From: Paenibacillus profundus
GTDB taxonomy: Bacteria; Bacillota; Bacilli; Paenibacillales; Paenibacillaceae
DNA: 64,000 bases
NCBI RefSeq assembly: GCF_021369635.1
Contig: NZ_JAJNBZ010000031.1
Location: 1-64,000, forward strand
Direction: 5' to 3'
Below, in pieces: positions 19,007 to 30,619 of the stretch; position 1 is the first letter of the stretch, and every line of letters starts with the position of its first letter. The notes below the pieces were generated by a model. That model had not been told where the DNA came from. It ran no database searches and saw only the letters and a list, made by a program, of their open reading frames with translations. Made by a program: the position numbers and the translations under genes.

Positions 19007-19070
19007 CTGATTGTTTCACTCCCTTCAGTTTGACCGTCAAGCTACTAAGGTAAGTGAGCTAGGCAAGATT

Positions 19071-19613
19071 TTATTTCTTCTTGCCTGCTTTACCTTCCTT
19101 GCGAATAATACGTTCGCCTTCGTACTTAATCCCTTTACCTTTGTAAGGCTCAGGTTCGCGTACAGAACGAATCTTCGCTGCGTATGCACCAACGCGCTCT
19201 TTGTCGATGCCTTTAACGATAATTTTTGTTTGAGCAGGCACTTCGAACTCAATGCCAGCTTCCGGTGTAATTTCAACCGGATGGGAGTATCCAACGTTCA
19301 AGACGAGCTTGTCGCCGGACTTGTTCGCACGGTAACCTACACCGACCAACTCCAGAGTTTTGGAGAAACCTTCCGTTACTCCATTCACCATGTTGCTGAT
19401 AACACTGCGAGTAGTTCCGTGCAACGAACGATGAGTTTTATTATCAGAAGGACGTTCTACGGAAATGAGAGTTTCTTCAACGGACACTTTCATGTCTTTA
19501 TGAAGTTCACGCGTCAATGTTCCTTTCGGTCCTTTTACAGTAATAACGCTGTTATCCAGAGTGACAGTTACGCCACCTGGCACGTTAATTGGCTTGCGAC
19601 CAATACGAGACAT
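19071..19613 (-). CDS. rplF: 50S ribosomal protein L6
   Basis: L6 sits at the base of the L7/L12 stalk near the factor-binding site. The 180-aa protein starts [15 protein letters not shown] and has two repeats of the L6 fold, ending [24 protein letters not shown] at 19613 follows GGAGGTG by 9 bases; the frame continues upstream without need. Confidence 0.98.
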   Translation of the reverse strand: MSRIGRKPINVPGGVTVTLDNSVITVKGPKGTLTRELHKDMKVSVEETLISVERPSDNKTHRSLHGTTRSVISNMVNGVTEGFSKTLELVGVGYRANKSGDKLVLNVGYSHPVEITPEAGIEFEVPAQTKIIVKGIDKERVGAYAAKIRSVREPEPYKGKGIKYEGERIIRKEGKAGKKK

Positions 19614-19646
19614 GTGTTGTTGCACCTCCAATCTTATGCGAATGGT

Positions 19647-20045
19647 TTACCAAACGTAGCAGATTACCTCGCCACCAGATTTTGCTTGGCGAGCTTCTTT
19701 GTCTGTCATAACGCCCTTAGACGTCGAAATAATTGCGATACCGAGACCGCCCAATACGCGTGGAACCTCTGTGGATTTCGTGTACACGCGCAAGCCTGGT
19801 TTACTGATGCGCTTCAAGCCTGTAATAACACGCTCGTTGTTTGCACCGTATTTCAGGAAAACGCGGATCATACCTTGTTTGTTGTCATCGATATATTCTG
19901 CATCGCGGATAAAACCTTCACGCTTCAAGATTTCAGCAATTTGCTTCTTCATCGTCGAAGCTGGCATTTCCACCGTTTCATGACGTACTGTGTTTGCATT
20001 GCGAATGCGTGTAAGCATATCTGCAATCGGATCGGACATAACCAT
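19647..20045 (-). CDS. rpsH: 30S ribosomal protein S8
   Basis: S8 binds the central domain of 16S rRNA and is a translational repressor of the spc operon in E. coli. The 132-aa protein ends in the typical [20 protein letters not shown] region. Two ATG codons stand two codons apart; AAGGAGG is 9 bases before the first (20045), which I chose. Confidence 0.97.
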   Translation of the reverse strand: MVMSDPIADMLTRIRNANTVRHETVEMPASTMKKQIAEILKREGFIRDAEYIDDNKQGMIRVFLKYGANNERVITGLKRISKPGLRVYTKSTEVPRVLGGLGIAIISTSKGVMTDKEARQAKSGGEVICYVW

Positions 20046-20077
20046 TAGTGTAAACCTCCTTCCCGCAACAGGGTTGA

Positions 20078-20263
20078 TTACCAGCTAGCTTTTTTAACGC
20101 CAGGAATCTGGCCTTTGTATGCCAATTCGCGGAAACAAATTCTGCAAATTTTGAACTTACGTAATACAGAGTGCGGACGACCACAGCGCTCACAGCGCGT
20201 GTATGCCCGTACTTCAAACTTCGGTTTGCGTTGTTGCTTGATTTTCATCGAAGTTTTTGCCAC
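20078..20263 (-). CDS. rpsN: 30S ribosomal protein S14 type Z
   Basis: The 61-aa protein is the zinc-binding (C+) S14 form with CERC and CRIC pairs, and the conserved end [13 protein letters not shown]. The start is GTG at 20263 with GGAGGTG upstream. It lies between rplE and rpsH, the usual spc location for the zinc form. Confidence 0.97.
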   Translation of the reverse strand: MAKTSMKIKQQRKPKFEVRAYTRCERCGRPHSVLRKFKICRICFRELAYKGQIPGVKKASW

Positions 20264-20350
20264 GTAGTTGACACCTCCTAGAGATTTGTGTCGATGTATT
20301 CGGAACGAATGCTCTCCGTCCGTTTCACAATCTTAACCGTCCTGCGCGAA

Positions 20351-20893
20351 TTACTTCACGAAAGGCATGCCGAGTTGCGTCAACAGTTCGCGGGACTCTT
20401 CATCCGTATTCGCCGTCGTTACGATGACGATATCCATACCGCGCACTTTATCTACTTTATCGTACTCGATCTCAGGGAAGATAATTTGCTCCTTCAGACC
20501 AAGTGTGTAGTTGCCGCGGCCGTCAAACGCTTTGTTCGAGATACCGCGGAAGTCGCGGACACGAGGGAGCGTAACATTGAACAATTTGTCCAAGAAGTGA
20601 TACATACGCTCACCGCGCAGTGTCACTTTCACACCAATCGGCATTCCTTCACGAAGTTTAAAGCCTGCGATAGACTTCTTCGCGCGTGTGATAACTGGTT
20701 TTTGACCAGCGATTTGTTGCAGTTCAGCAACCGCTGTATCCAATACTTTGGAGTTCTGAACAGCCTCACCCATACCCATGTTGATGACGACTTTCTCCAC
20801 TTTTGGAACTTTCATAACAGATGTATAGTTGAACTTCTGCATCAACGCAGGAGTAATTTCGTTTAAATAACGTTCTTTCAAACGAGCTGCCAT
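20351..20893 (-). CDS. rplE: 50S ribosomal protein L5
   Basis: L5 binds 5S rRNA and contacts P-site tRNA. The 180-aa length and the motifs [15 protein letters not shown] and [21 protein letters not shown] ending region are standard. AAAGGAGGT precedes the ATG. Confidence 0.98.
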   Translation of the reverse strand: MAARLKERYLNEITPALMQKFNYTSVMKVPKVEKVVINMGMGEAVQNSKVLDTAVAELQQIAGQKPVITRAKKSIAGFKLREGMPIGVKVTLRGERMYHFLDKLFNVTLPRVRDFRGISNKAFDGRGNYTLGLKEQIIFPEIEYDKVDKVRGMDIVIVTTANTDEESRELLTQLGMPFVK

Positions 20894-20920
20894 GTAAAAA
20901 GGACCTCCTTTCCGTAAGCG

Positions 20921-21271
20921 TTAGTCGATGATTTCGCCGGAGCGTTTCGCTACGCGCACTTTTTTGTCGTTCACTACTTTGTAACCGATGCGCGTTACTT
21001 TACCCGACTTCGGATCCACGTGCATAACGTTCGATGCATGAATTGGCGCTTCTTGCTCGAGAATGCCGCCTTGTGGGTTCATAGCGTTAGGCTTCTGATG
21101 CTTCTTCACCATGTTTACGCCTTCTACAAGAACGCGGTTCTCACGAGGGTAAGCTGCGATAACGCGGCCTTTTTTGCCTTTGTCTTTACCCGTGATGACG
21201 ATAACCGTGTCGTCTTTTTTCACGTGCAATTTATTGTTATGCGACTCGAGAATTTTCTTCAATCGTGGCAT
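20921..21271 (-). CDS. rplX: 50S ribosomal protein L24
   Basis: L24 starts 50S assembly and lies at the tunnel exit. At 116 aa it is a little longer than Bacillus L24 (103 aa) because of a longer N-terminus ([20 protein letters not shown]) and an ending [11 protein letters not shown]. The KOW motif [18 protein letters not shown] is clear. AGGAGGTG precedes the ATG. Confidence 0.97.
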   Translation of the reverse strand: MPRLKKILESHNNKLHVKKDDTVIVITGKDKGKKGRVIAAYPRENRVLVEGVNMVKKHQKPNAMNPQGGILEQEAPIHASNVMHVDPKSGKVTRIGYKVVNDKKVRVAKRSGEIID

Positions 21272-21310
21272 GTGTCACACCTCCTGAGTCTTGCCTGGCG
21301 GGCAAGTTGA

Positions 21311-21679
21311 TTAAATAACTTCCGGAGCCAGGGAAACGATTTTCATGAAATCTTTTTCGCGAAGCTCGCGAGCAACAGGTCCGAAAATACGAGTCCCGCG
21401 AGGGCCCTTGTCTTCTTTCACGATAACCGCTGCGTTCTCGTCAAATGCGATATAAGAACCGTCTTTACGACGAACAGCGCGCTTTGTACGAACAATAACC
21501 GCTTTTACAACGTCACCTTTTTTGACAACGCCGCCTGGTGTTGCTTGTTTTACGGAGCATACGATCAAATCACCAACGTGAGCTGCTTTACGTCCAGTAC
21601 CGCCCAACACGCGAATGCACATCAGTTCCTTCGCACCAGAGTTGTCTGCTACCGCCAAGCGTGAAAATGGCTGAATCAT
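21311..21679 (-). CDS. rplN: 50S ribosomal protein L14
   Basis: L14 forms intersubunit bridges and is the site bound by the silencing factor RsfS. The 122-aa protein has [21 protein letters not shown] at its start and [15 protein letters not shown] near its end. AAAGGAGGA precedes the ATG. Confidence 0.98.
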   Translation of the reverse strand: MIQPFSRLAVADNSGAKELMCIRVLGGTGRKAAHVGDLIVCSVKQATPGGVVKKGDVVKAVIVRTKRAVRRKDGSYIAFDENAAVIVKEDKGPRGTRIFGPVARELREKDFMKIVSLAPEVI

Positions 21680-21714
21680 TCGATTGTCCTCCTTTCGGTG
21701 AAACTATCCGTCCA

Positions 21715-21981
21715 TTAAACGAGTACTGCTTTTTCTACGACTTCAACGAGTCTCCAGCGCTTGTCTTTCGACAACGGACGCGTCTCCATGATTTTAACTG
21801 TATCGCCGATCTTTGCTTCGTTATTCTCGTCATGCGCTTTGAACTTCTTCGTATATTTGATGCGTTTGTGGTACAGGTTATGCTTCTTGTACGTCTCAAC
21901 CGCAACTACGATTGTTTTGTCCATTTTGTCGCTAACGACTTTTCCGATCTGCACTTTACGAGCGTTACGTTCTTCACTCAT
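21715..21981 (-). CDS. rpsQ: 30S ribosomal protein S17
   Basis: S17 is an OB-fold primary binding protein. The 88-aa protein has [20 protein letters not shown] and [26 protein letters not shown] precedes the ATG at 9 bases. It follows rpmC by 62 bases. Confidence 0.98.
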   Translation of the reverse strand: MSEERNARKVQIGKVVSDKMDKTIVVAVETYKKHNLYHKRIKYTKKFKAHDENNEAKIGDTVKIMETRPLSKDKRWRLVEVVEKAVLV

Positions 21982-22043
21982 GAGTGTAAAGCCTCCTTCC
22001 TGGATACAGGATGTCTATATTCCGAAATTGACATCAAGGTCAA

Positions 22044-22244
22044 TTAACTGGTAATCCCAAGTTCTCTTTCACGAACAACCGTTTTTGCACGGGCAATCGC
22101 TTTACGTACGTCACGGATGCGAGTTGGGTTGTCAAGCTGTCCGGTAGCCAATTGGAAACGGAGGTTGAAGAGTTCTTCCTTGAATCCGGCAATCTTTTGT
22201 TCAAGTTCAGCAGTGGTCAAGTTGCGGAATTCACTAGCTTTCAT
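22044..22244 (-). CDS. rpmC: 50S ribosomal protein L29
   Basis: L29 sits at the tunnel exit near L23. The 66-aa two-helix protein has [21 protein letters not shown] chose ATG at 22244, giving the usual [17 protein letters not shown] start; this overlaps the end of rplP by 11 bases. Two upstream GTG codons are in frame but less likely. Confidence 0.96.
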   Translation of the reverse strand: MKASEFRNLTTAELEQKIAGFKEELFNLRFQLATGQLDNPTRIRDVRKAIARAKTVVRERELGITS

Positions 22245-22668
22245 TTGCTTCACCACCCATTTCTTCGCGTTTCACAAACTTCGTCTTGATCGGCAGCTTA
22301 TGAGCAGCAAGACGCATTGCTTCGCGTGCTACATCCTCAGGGACACCAGAAAGTTCAAACATGATCTTACCTGGCTTAACTACAGCCACCCATTTCTCGA
22401 CGTTACCTTTACCGCTACCCATCCGAACCTCAAGCGGCTTCGCCGTTACTGGTTTGTCAGGGAAAATTTTAATCCATACTTTACCGCCACGTTTGATGTA
22501 ACGAGTCATCGCAATACGGGCAGCTTCGATTTGACGGTTCGTAATCCATGTAGGTTCCATAGCTTGTAAACCGTATTCACCGAAGTTCAACGTCGTGCCA
22601 CCCTTAGCTTGACCTTTCATGCGGCCTTTTTGATGCTTACGGTGTTTGACACGTTTAGGTACCAACAT
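22234..22668 (-). CDS. rplP: 50S ribosomal protein L16
   Basis: L16 lies near the A site and helps tRNA accommodation. The 144-aa protein starts [20 protein letters not shown] and contains [13 protein letters not shown]. The ribosome binding site lies in the last codons of rpsC, 2 bases upstream, and the 3' end overlaps rpmC. Confidence 0.98.
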   Translation of the reverse strand: MLVPKRVKHRKHQKGRMKGQAKGGTTLNFGEYGLQAMEPTWITNRQIEAARIAMTRYIKRGGKVWIKIFPDKPVTAKPLEVRMGSGKGNVEKWVAVVKPGKIMFELSGVPEDVAREAMRLAAHKLPIKTKFVKREEMGGEANES

Positions 22669-22670
22669 GA

Positions 22671-23336
22671 TTAGTTGCCTCCTTCCTCAACAGCCTTTTT
22701 CTTAGCCGCAGGAAGTACCTCTCCACGATAGATCCATACTTTTACGCCGATGCGGCCGTAAGTTGTATGAGCTTCAGCTGTGCCGTAGTCTATGTCGGCG
22801 CGAAGCGTATGAAGTGGCACTGTCCCTTCGCTATATCCTTCCGAACGAGCGATTTCAGCACCGCCCAGACGACCGCTAACTGCAGTTTTAATCCCTTTTG
22901 CGCCTGCACGCATGGAACGTTGAATTGCTTGTTTCAATGCACGACGGAATGAAACACGGCGTTCCAACTGTTGTGCAATGCTTTCAGCAACCAGAATAGC
23001 GTCCAAATCTGGAGTTTTAATTTCCGAAATGTTGATGTGCACTTTCTTACCGCCAGCAATTTTCGTTACTTCACGGCGAAGAGCTTCAACCTCGGAACCA
23101 CCTTTACCGATGACCATGCCCGGCTTAGCAGTGTGGATTGTGACGTTAACGCGGTTAGCCGCGCGTTCAATCTCAATCTTGGAAACGGCTGAATCTTTCA
23201 ATCTATTTTTAAGGAATTCACGAATTTTAACATCTTCGATCAGTAATGCGCCGAAGTCTTTCTCAGCATACCACTTGGATTCCCAGTCACGGATAATACC
23301 AACTCGAAGTCCGACTGGATTTACCTTTTGGCCCAC
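22671..23336 (-). CDS. rpsC: 30S ribosomal protein S3
   Basis: S3 forms the mRNA entry channel and has helicase function with S4 and S5. The 221-aa protein has a KH domain with the GKGG loop ([13 protein letters not shown]) and the C-terminal domain [12 protein letters not shown]. Start is GTG at 23336 with AAGGAGGG upstream. Confidence 0.98.
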   Translation of the reverse strand: MGQKVNPVGLRVGIIRDWESKWYAEKDFGALLIEDVKIREFLKNRLKDSAVSKIEIERAANRVNVTIHTAKPGMVIGKGGSEVEALRREVTKIAGGKKVHINISEIKTPDLDAILVAESIAQQLERRVSFRRALKQAIQRSMRAGAKGIKTAVSGRLGGAEIARSEGYSEGTVPLHTLRADIDYGTAEAHTTYGRIGVKVWIYRGEVLPAAKKKAVEEGGN

Positions 23337-23349
23337 ACGTTATCCCTCC

Positions 23350-23682
23350 TTATTTCTCAGATACCACGATTGTAATGTGGCTAGTTCTCTTGTTGATGCG
23401 GCTTGCACGTCCCATAGCGCGTGGGCGGAAACGTTTCATCGTTGGCCCTTGGTTCGCATACACTTGCGCAATAACAAGTTTGTTCACGTCCATTTGGTAG
23501 TTATGTTCTGCATTGGCAATTGCCGAGTTCAACAATTTCTCCACCACTGGGGACGCCGATTTCGGCGTGTGGCGCAAAATTGCGATTGCTTCGCCCACTT
23601 CTTTACCGCGAATCAAGTCGATAACGAGCTTGACTTTGCGTGGAGCAATGCGAACATTATTCGCATGTGCTTTCGCTTGCAT
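23350..23682 (-). CDS. rplV: 50S ribosomal protein L22
   Basis: L22 lines the peptide exit tunnel; its beta-hairpin loop ([15 protein letters not shown]) is a macrolide-resistance site and appears unaltered. At 110 aa from ATG 23682 it has the normal length; GGGGAGGT is upstream. The frame stays open to 23700. Confidence 0.97.
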   Translation of the reverse strand: MQAKAHANNVRIAPRKVKLVIDLIRGKEVGEAIAILRHTPKSASPVVEKLLNSAIANAEHNYQMDVNKLVIAQVYANQGPTMKRFRPRAMGRASRINKRTSHITIVVSEK

Positions 23683-23716
23683 GGAAGTACCTCCCCTCAA
23701 ATGCTATATCTCAAAA

Positions 23717-23995
23717 TTATCGTCTGCCCGTTTTCTTATCGTCATCATGACCTTTGTACGTACGCGTTGGCGCGAATTCGCCAAGCTTGTGTCCGACCAT
23801 ATCTTCCGTTACGTACACAGGCACGTGTTTACGGCCGTCATAGACTCCGAATGTGTGGCCGATGAATTGAGGAAAAATAGTAGAACGACGGGACCAAGTC
23901 TTAACAACAACTTTCTTGCTGGACTCGTTCAACTCTTCAACTTTCTTCATCAGATGACCATCGACGAATGGTCCTTTTTTCAAACTGCGACCCAT
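23717..23995 (-). CDS. rpsS: 30S ribosomal protein S19
   Basis: S19 forms a head complex with S13. The 92-aa protein starts [15 protein letters not shown] and has [27 protein letters not shown] precedes the ATG. It follows rplB by 71 bases. Confidence 0.98.
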   Translation of the reverse strand: MGRSLKKGPFVDGHLMKKVEELNESSKKVVVKTWSRRSTIFPQFIGHTFGVYDGRKHVPVYVTEDMVGHKLGEFAPTRTYKGHDDDKKTGRR

Positions 23996-24066
23996 GTGTG
24001 AATCCTCCCTTCACGAGACCTTATACTTGCGCATGTTACGCCACTTCGTATTCAATCCGTGAAATA

Positions 24067-24897
24067 TTATTTCGTGCGGTGACGAACAATATATTTATCG
24101 GAATGCTTACCTTTTTTACGCGTTTTGTAACCAAGTGTCGGTTTACCCCATGGAGACATAGGAGACTTACGACCGATCGGCGCGCGACCTTCACCACCAC
24201 CGTGTGGGTGATCAACTGGGTTCATGACGACACCGCGAACGACTGGGCGTTTACCCAACCAACGGCTGCGTCCTGCTTTACCGACTTTGATAAGCTCATG
24301 GTCACCGTTACCAACGGAACCAATTGTCGCACGGCAAGTTCTCAAAACTTTACGAACTTCACCAGAAGACAAACGAACCGTTACATACTTTTCTTCTTTA
24401 CCGAGCAATTGGGCTTCCGTACCAGCGGCGCGAACCAGCTGACCACCTTTACCCGGTTGCAACTCGATATTGTGGATAACTGTACCCACTGGAATGTTCT
24501 CAAGCGGCAATGCATTACCGATTTTGATGTCCGAACCCGAACCCGATTCGATAACGTCGCCTACTTTCAAGCCTTTCGGTGCGATGATGTAACGCTTCTC
24601 ACCGTCAGCATAGTTGATCAAAGCGATGTTGGAAGTACGGTTTGGATCATACTCAACTGTAGCAACGCGGCCTGGAATGCCATCCTTGTTGCGTTTGAAG
24701 TCGATAATACGGTATTTACGCTTGTGTCCTCCGCCATGATGGCGAACCGTAATTTTACCTTGGTTGTTCCGGCCTGCTTGCTTGCTCAAAGGTGCAAGCA
24801 ACGATTTCTCCGGTGTGCTTGTCGTAATTTCTTCGAACGTAGACACGCTCATACCACGACGAGCCGGGGATGTCGGTTTGTACTTTTTGATTGGCAC
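24067..24897 (-). CDS. rplB: 50S ribosomal protein L2
   Basis: L2 is needed for subunit association and peptidyl transfer. The 276-aa protein has the conserved [15 protein letters not shown] loop near the active site. Start is GTG at 24897 with GGAGGG upstream. Confidence 0.98.
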   Translation of the reverse strand: MPIKKYKPTSPARRGMSVSTFEEITTSTPEKSLLAPLSKQAGRNNQGKITVRHHGGGHKRKYRIIDFKRNKDGIPGRVATVEYDPNRTSNIALINYADGEKRYIIAPKGLKVGDVIESGSGSDIKIGNALPLENIPVGTVIHNIELQPGKGGQLVRAAGTEAQLLGKEEKYVTVRLSSGEVRKVLRTCRATIGSVGNGDHELIKVGKAGRSRWLGKRPVVRGVVMNPVDHPHGGGEGRAPIGRKSPMSPWGKPTLGYKTRKKGKHSDKYIVRHRTK

Positions 24898-24930
24898 TAG
24901 TTTTCCCTCCTTACTTTACAAGTCGTGTAT

Positions 24931-25221
24931 TTATACCGTTTCGAAGAACTCGAGCGGCTTGCTGTCTTTCGTCAACGTTACGAATGCTTTCTTCCATTCG
25001 GAAGTATAACCAGAGTAGCGGCCATAGCGCTTAGGCTTTGCTGGCACGCGAAGCGTGTTCACGTTCGCTACTTTCACTTTGAAAATCTGCTCAACAGCTT
25101 GTTTGATTTCCGTCTTATTCGCACGGATATCAACCTCAAATACGTATTTCAGGTCGTTCATCATGTCAGCTGTGCGCTCAGTGATAATGGGACGCTTAAT
25201 GATATCGCGAGGGTCTTTCAT
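24931..25221 (-). CDS. rplW: 50S ribosomal protein L23
   Basis: L23 is the docking site for trigger factor and SRP at the tunnel exit. The 96-aa protein begins [17 protein letters not shown] and keeps [19 protein letters not shown]. Its start overlaps the rplD stop by one base (TAATG), so translation is coupled. Confidence 0.98.
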   Translation of the reverse strand: MKDPRDIIKRPIITERTADMMNDLKYVFEVDIRANKTEIKQAVEQIFKVKVANVNTLRVPAKPKRYGRYSGYTSEWKKAFVTLTKDSKPLEFFETV

Positions 25222-25844
25222 TACGCGAACACCTCCTCTACCTTCTGAACCGCATCTTTCGTAATGATGAGCTTCTCATGGCGAAGAACATCATATACGT
25301 TAACACCGTCTGCTGCAACCAACTTCACCGAAGGAATGTTGCGAGCGGAGAGTGCCACGCTGTCATTGTACTCAGGGAGCACAACAAGCGCTTTGCGATC
25401 CACTTTCAGATTGTTCAAGATCGCCGCAAATTCTTTAGTCTTCGGCGCGTTCATAGCCAATGCATCCAATACGATGATTTGCTCTGCCAATACTTTAGAA
25501 GACAATGCGGATTTAATCGCCAAACGGCGTACTTTCTTAGGAAGCTTAAAGGCATAACTGCGTGGCGTTGGTCCAAATACGACTCCGCCGCCTTTCCATT
25601 GTGGCGAACGAATAGAACCTTGACGCGCACGGCCTGTTCCTTTTTGTTTCCAAGGTTTACGACCGCCGCCGCGAACTTCGGAACGGGTTTTAACTTTGTG
25701 CGTACCTTGACGCATCGATGCAAGCTGCATAACAACCGCATCATGAAGCACGTGTTTATTCGGTTCGATACCGAATACTGTGTCGGCCAATTCAATCTCG
25801 CCGACTTGCGCGCCGCTAATGTTGTATACTGCTACTTTAGGCAT
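25221..25844 (-). CDS. rplD: 50S ribosomal protein L4
   Basis: L4 lines the tunnel constriction and, in E. coli, represses the S10 operon. The 207-aa protein has the extended loop with [26 protein letters not shown] precedes the ATG. Overlap with rplW is one base. Confidence 0.98.
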   Translation of the reverse strand: MPKVAVYNISGAQVGEIELADTVFGIEPNKHVLHDAVVMQLASMRQGTHKVKTRSEVRGGGRKPWKQKGTGRARQGSIRSPQWKGGGVVFGPTPRSYAFKLPKKVRRLAIKSALSSKVLAEQIIVLDALAMNAPKTKEFAAILNNLKVDRKALVVLPEYNDSVALSARNIPSVKLVAADGVNVYDVLRHEKLIITKDAVQKVEEVFA

Positions 25845-25869
25845 TCTGAGCTCCTCCTTTCCTCACCAA

Positions 25870-26493
25870 TTACTTTTTAACTGCTTGTTTCACGTTAACG
25901 AAGCTGTTTTTAGGACCTGGAATGGAACCTTTAACGAGGATGATATTACGTTCTGCATCCACTTTAACAACTTCGAGATTTTGAATTGTAACCGTATCTG
26001 TACCCATGTGACCTGGAAGGCGTTTGCCTTTAGGTACGCGGTTCGCTTGAATGGAACCCATGGAACCTGGTCCGCGGTGGTAACGGGAACCGTGAGTCAT
26101 TGGACCGCGGTGTTGTCCCCAACGTTTGATAACGCCGGCGAATCCCTTACCTTTGGAAATACCAGTAACGTCTACGAATTCACCTTCTGCAAAGATGTCG
26201 GCTTTCAACTCCTGGCCAACTTCATATTGAGAAAGTTCCACACCACGAAGTTCTTTTACGTAGCGCTTAGGCGTTGCATTTGCTTTTTTAGCGTGACCGA
26301 TCTCTGGCTTCGTCGAACGCTTTTCCTTCTTATCAGCATAGCCGATTTGGATAGCTTCGTAGCCATCGTTCTCAACGTCTTTCTTCTGAAGAACGACGCA
26401 AGGACCAGCTTCGATAACAGTTACCGGCACTACATTACCTTCAGCGGTAAAGATTTGAGTCATGCCGAGCTTTTTACCTAAGATACCTTTCAT
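25870..26493 (-). CDS. rplC: 50S ribosomal protein L3
   Basis: L3 is one of the first 50S assembly proteins, with a loop near the peptidyl transferase centre ([23 protein letters not shown] region). The 207-aa length is standard and AGAGGTG precedes the ATG. The 84-base gap after rpsJ carries a small hairpin with a perfect DnaA-box sequence (26552-26560), probably chance. Confidence 0.98.
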   Translation of the reverse strand: MKGILGKKLGMTQIFTAEGNVVPVTVIEAGPCVVLQKKDVENDGYEAIQIGYADKKEKRSTKPEIGHAKKANATPKRYVKELRGVELSQYEVGQELKADIFAEGEFVDVTGISKGKGFAGVIKRWGQHRGPMTHGSRYHRGPGSMGSIQANRVPKGKRLPGHMGTDTVTIQNLEVVKVDAERNIILVKGSIPGPKNSFVNVKQAVKK

Positions 26494-26577
26494 GTTGACA
26501 CCTCTTTTCCATCCTTAATCCGTTCATTCTAATAGAAATCAGTTATTCAGTTGTGGATAACTGTTCTCCAATAAAGT

Positions 26578-27015
<438 letters not shown>

Positions 27016-27021
27016 TTCATT

Positions 27022-27050
27022 ATTATATATAAATGTCCCGGTGATTGCAA
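27022..27050 (-). promoter_or_regulatory. Sigma-A promoter of the S10 cluster
   Basis: The minus strand has TTGCAA, 17 bases and TATAAT. No stronger promoter is visible from here to rplQ, so this probably drives most of the 15-kb ribosomal run. Confidence 0.88.
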
Positions 27051-27086
27051 GTTTTTTTCACAACGATTTTCATCGGCTGCTTGCAT

Positions 27087-27715
27087 CCTACTAGGACATA
27101 GTATAATCCGACTCTAGCAAATCTGCTATATGAGTTTAACATGAATACCGCACATATTGTAAGATGCAGGTTCTGGATATGAATTCATCATTCAGTGACT
27201 ATAAAAGTTGCAGGGCTGCAGGCTTGCCTTCCCCCTATTGTCTGTCCCATCCTACAATGCATCAAAACAGCAGCTATGCCTCTTTAGGGCAGATTTCATT
27301 GGAATATGCAGCATGATGATAGAACGAACTATTTTCATTCTTGGTGATGGTAACGGAACGTCGACAGGGTGGTGAATCCAATGTTTTGGTCGCTTGTACT
27401 GCAACAATCGCTGAAATAGAGCCTATCCACTGTACGATATCCAGTCCACATTCTATTTTGCCGACCAATCGATACATTTGACTGTATATTCTACAACTAG
27501 GCTCACATCGATTGCAGAAACTTCTACTTATATATAAGCAGCATCGTAATCCGTTTCATCATTATTTTCATCTTAATCCTCCTGCTCTCTATATATGAAG
27601 TATGACGATTGCAATCGTATCATGTCCTATGTTCGAAACACAGAAAAAGACTGGCGTAATAGCTCAGCCTTTTCCAATAAAGATATACGCACCGTTCTCT
27701 CAGCGGCTTCCCTCT
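27087..27715. other. Gene-poor stretch between the chemoreceptor gene and the S10 promoter
   Basis: I see no firm gene here. On the minus strand a strong ribosome binding site (AGGAGG, 27578-27583) precedes a 15-codon open frame (27524-27571, starting MKIMMKRITMLL). A second frame of 67 codons (27274-27477, starting MYRLVGKIECG) follows with weak translation signals. Together they look like a decayed or frameshifted small gene. The function is not recognised. Confidence 0.35.
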
Positions 27716-29077
27716 CTATAAATGCAGCGTCGCTTCATTCAACCGTTCCGCCGAAGCGGCAACTTCGTCAGTTGATTGGCCGATGCCTGTAGTGATCTGC
27801 AGCAGCGTCTTCATTTCTTCCTGCATGTGCTCCATGTCCGTCGTGCTCTGCTCCACCTGTTCTACGATGTGGCGGAACGTGTCACCCGTCGCATCCGCTT
27901 GTTCTCTGACGGTGCTTACATTGCCTTTCACCTGCGTAATGATATGGACAACCGCATTCGTGACCAGCGTGGAATTCCCAATCAACTCTTCAATATCCGT
28001 AACCGTATCCTTCGTATGCGCAGCCAGCTTGTTCACTTCTTTGGCAACGATCGCAAAACCTGCCCCATGCTCGCCGGCACGCGCAGCCTCGATTGAAGCA
28101 TTGAGCGATAACAAATTCGTCTGGTCCGCAATTTCTTTTACAGCCCCTACAATCGAACGGATACGCAAAGATGTATTTTTCAATTCGTCAATGCTGGATT
28201 TCATTTGATGTGTATGCGCAACGATTTGCTGCATACTGCCCGTAAATTGCATTATGAGCCGTTCTCCGTCTTCCGCTCTGGCCTGTGTATGACGGGCTGA
28301 ATCGCTCGTTTGCACGACCTTTTCATTCAAATTCATACCGCGCGCGATTAAGCTTTGTATCGTCTCATTCGTACTAGCGGTAAGCTCTGCCAAGCGACTG
28401 CTTAACTCCGCAATATTACGTTTCAGCTCATCCTTTACCTCTTGATACTGTTGTTCTCGTTCTATACGATGTCGCTCCTCGTAAGATTCCAACACAATTT
28501 GCTGTTCCAGATTCATGATCTTCATAATGGCCATCACCATCCGTATTTGCAGCTGCGAGTCACCGATGTGCTGATGAATGATGTCGATTAACCCGTTCTG
28601 CACATTTTGAAAGGCACCCATGTACCATTTGGAATCCAAGCCGATACGATGGTGCACTTCCGCAATCTTAAAGCGCTTCTTCAAAAAAGCCTCATCGATG
28701 ACTCCGTCAAATATTTCCGAAATATGCTGTTCCAACGTCTTCTTCAGACGTTCTATTGTACTGTGACTTTGAATCATTTCACTGAGGCTCGTTACATCAA
28801 GGATAGTGGCATAAAAAATGTCCGTTATGGAGGCGATATGAGGAAGAAGATGAGGCTTTATCGCTCTAAGTAATGATAAATCGCTATCCGTTATTCCAAT
28901 CATACCTATTTGCTTATGTATGGGATGACTCTCAGGCAGTCGAATTCCTTGTTCCATTATAAATTCCGTATCGATATCCCAATGCTTCACGTGACTAGGT
29001 TGGGCAAGAGCTCCACCATCGCTCTGTGTCTTTCCAGCTGTATCTCTCCACCGTTTAAGCCATTGCTTTACACGCAT
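27716..29077 (-). CDS. Globin-coupled chemoreceptor, HemAT-like
   Basis: This is a soluble oxygen-sensing methyl-accepting chemotaxis protein of 453 aa. The N-terminal globin-sensor domain (about 45-210) has [16 protein letters not shown], in which His142 is the likely proximal heme ligand as in Bacillus HemAT. The C-terminal signalling domain carries the hairpin tip [20 protein letters not shown] and [13 protein letters not shown], which bind CheA and CheW. There is no membrane segment. AAAGGAAG precedes the ATG. It lies alone between the str and S10 clusters, where Bacillus has ybaC; neither its own promoter nor a terminator is clear. Confidence 0.92.
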   Translation of the reverse strand: MRVKQWLKRWRDTAGKTQSDGGALAQPSHVKHWDIDTEFIMEQGIRLPESHPIHKQIGMIGITDSDLSLLRAIKPHLLPHIASITDIFYATILDVTSLSEMIQSHSTIERLKKTLEQHISEIFDGVIDEAFLKKRFKIAEVHHRIGLDSKWYMGAFQNVQNGLIDIIHQHIGDSQLQIRMVMAIMKIMNLEQQIVLESYEERHRIEREQQYQEVKDELKRNIAELSSRLAELTASTNETIQSLIARGMNLNEKVVQTSDSARHTQARAEDGERLIMQFTGSMQQIVAHTHQMKSSIDELKNTSLRIRSIVGAVKEIADQTNLLSLNASIEAARAGEHGAGFAIVAKEVNKLAAHTKDTVTDIEELIGNSTLVTNAVVHIITQVKGNVSTVREQADATGDTFRHIVEQVEQSTTDMEHMQEEMKTLLQITTGIGQSTDEVAASAERLNEATLHL

Positions 29078-29257
29078 GTTTTGCTTCCTTTCTGCTAGTA
29101 CATTCTAACAACATTCGACACAAAACAGGTCTATAAGCCTATTTAAATTTCAATGAATGCATGATTTAAGCTTTATTATACAAGTCTTGCGTAAAAAACA
29201 AAGAGAGAACGATGAACGAACTGTGAATTTCCAATGATGGTTATGTAAAAAAATAAT

Positions 29258-29291
29258 ATAAAAAACCCCCTGTCCCGAAGGACAAGGGGTT
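29258..29291 (-). terminator. Terminator of the str cluster (after tuf)
   Basis: AACCCCTTGTCC pairs with GGACAGGGGGTT around a UUCG loop, and TTTTTT follows on the minus strand. A UUCG tetraloop with a G+C stem makes this very strong. It ends rpsL-rpsG-fusA-tuf. Confidence 0.95.
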
Positions 29292-29324
29292 CTATGAAGC
29301 GCCGACTACTGCCGGCGGCTTACA

Positions 29325-30518
29325 TTATTTGATGATGGATGCAACCGCACCAGCACCTACTGTACGGCCACCTTCGCGGATAGCGAAGCGAGTACCTTCT
29401 TCAATCGCGATTGGATTGATCAGGTTAACAGTAACTGTGATGTTGTCACCAGGCATAACCATTTCAGTGCCTTCTGGCAAATCGATTACACCAGTTACGT
29501 CCGTTGTACGGAAGTAGAACTGTGGACGGTAGCCAGTGAAGAAAGGCTTGTGACGGCCACCTTCTTCTTTAGTCAACACGTACACTTGTGCAGTAAACTC
29601 AGTGTGTGGTTTAACCGAAGCTGGTTTAGCCAATACTTGACCGCGCTCGATGTCTTTACGGTCAACACCACGGAGCAATGCGCCGATGTTGTCGCCCGCT
29701 TGAGCGGAATCAAGAAGTTTACGGAACATTTCAACGCCCGTAACAACACATTTACGAGTTTCTTCTTGAATACCAACGATTTCAATCTCGTCGCCGACTT
29801 TAACTGTACCACGCTCTACACGGCCAGTAGCAACTGTACCGCGGCCTGTGATGGAGAATACGTCCTCGACAGGCATCAAGAAAGGCTTATCAGTGTCGCG
29901 CTCTGGAGTTGGGATGTACTCGTCAACTTGGTTGAACAATTCGACGATTTTTTCAGCCCATTCTCCTTCTGGGTTTTGAAGAGCTTCACGAGCAGAACCG
30001 CGAATGATTGGAGTATCGTCGCCAGGGAATTCATATTCGCTAAGAAGATCACGAATTTCCATTTCAACCAATTCCAACAACTCTTCGTCTTCAACCATGT
30101 CGCATTTGTTCATGAATACGACGATGTAAGGTACGCCTACTTGGCGGGAAAGCAAGATGTGCTCACGAGTTTGCGGCATTGGGCCGTCAGCTGCGGATAC
30201 AACGAGAATCGCGCCGTCCATTTGAGCAGCACCCGTGATCATATTCTTAACGTAGTCGGCGTGACCTGGGCAGTCAACGTGAGCATAGTGACGGTTATCC
30301 GTCTCATACTCAACGTGGGAAGTGGAAATTGTGATACCGCGTTCGCGCTCTTCTGGAGCTTTATCGATTTGATCGAATGCGATAGCGGATCCACCGCCGT
30401 ATTTTTTTGCCAGAACTGTAGTGATTGCAGCAGTCAAAGTTGTTTTACCATGGTCAACGTGACCGATCGTACCGATATTAACGTGCGGTTTCGTACGTTC
30501 AAACTTAGCCTTTGCCAT
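29325..30518 (-). CDS. tuf: Elongation factor Tu
   Basis: EF-Tu delivers aminoacyl-tRNA to the ribosome. The 397-aa protein has [16 protein letters not shown] and NKCDMV for GTP binding, and two beta-barrel domains ending [12 protein letters not shown] 30518 follows AAGGAGG; the frame stays open upstream. Confidence 0.98.
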   Translation of the reverse strand: MAKAKFERTKPHVNIGTIGHVDHGKTTLTAAITTVLAKKYGGGSAIAFDQIDKAPEERERGITISTSHVEYETDNRHYAHVDCPGHADYVKNMITGAAQMDGAILVVSAADGPMPQTREHILLSRQVGVPYIVVFMNKCDMVEDEELLELVEMEIRDLLSEYEFPGDDTPIIRGSAREALQNPEGEWAEKIVELFNQVDEYIPTPERDTDKPFLMPVEDVFSITGRGTVATGRVERGTVKVGDEIEIVGIQEETRKCVVTGVEMFRKLLDSAQAGDNIGALLRGVDRKDIERGQVLAKPASVKPHTEFTAQVYVLTKEEGGRHKPFFTGYRPQFYFRTTDVTGVIDLPEGTEMVMPGDNITVTVNLINPIAIEEGTRFAIREGGRTVGAGAVASIIK

Positions 30519-30619
30519 TTGAACTAGTTCCTCCTTAATAAGTGGAATGTATGGTTTAATGGCTGGAAGCACACGGGCAAGCCATGCGCTCAGCCGATTG
30601 AAAACAATTCAAGGACGAA

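Noticed and set aside
26552-26560. A perfect DnaA box (TTATCCACA on the minus strand) between rpsJ and rplC
   Set aside because: A single 9-base match is expected about once in every window or two of this size, and no cluster of boxes or AT-rich unwinding region accompanies it.
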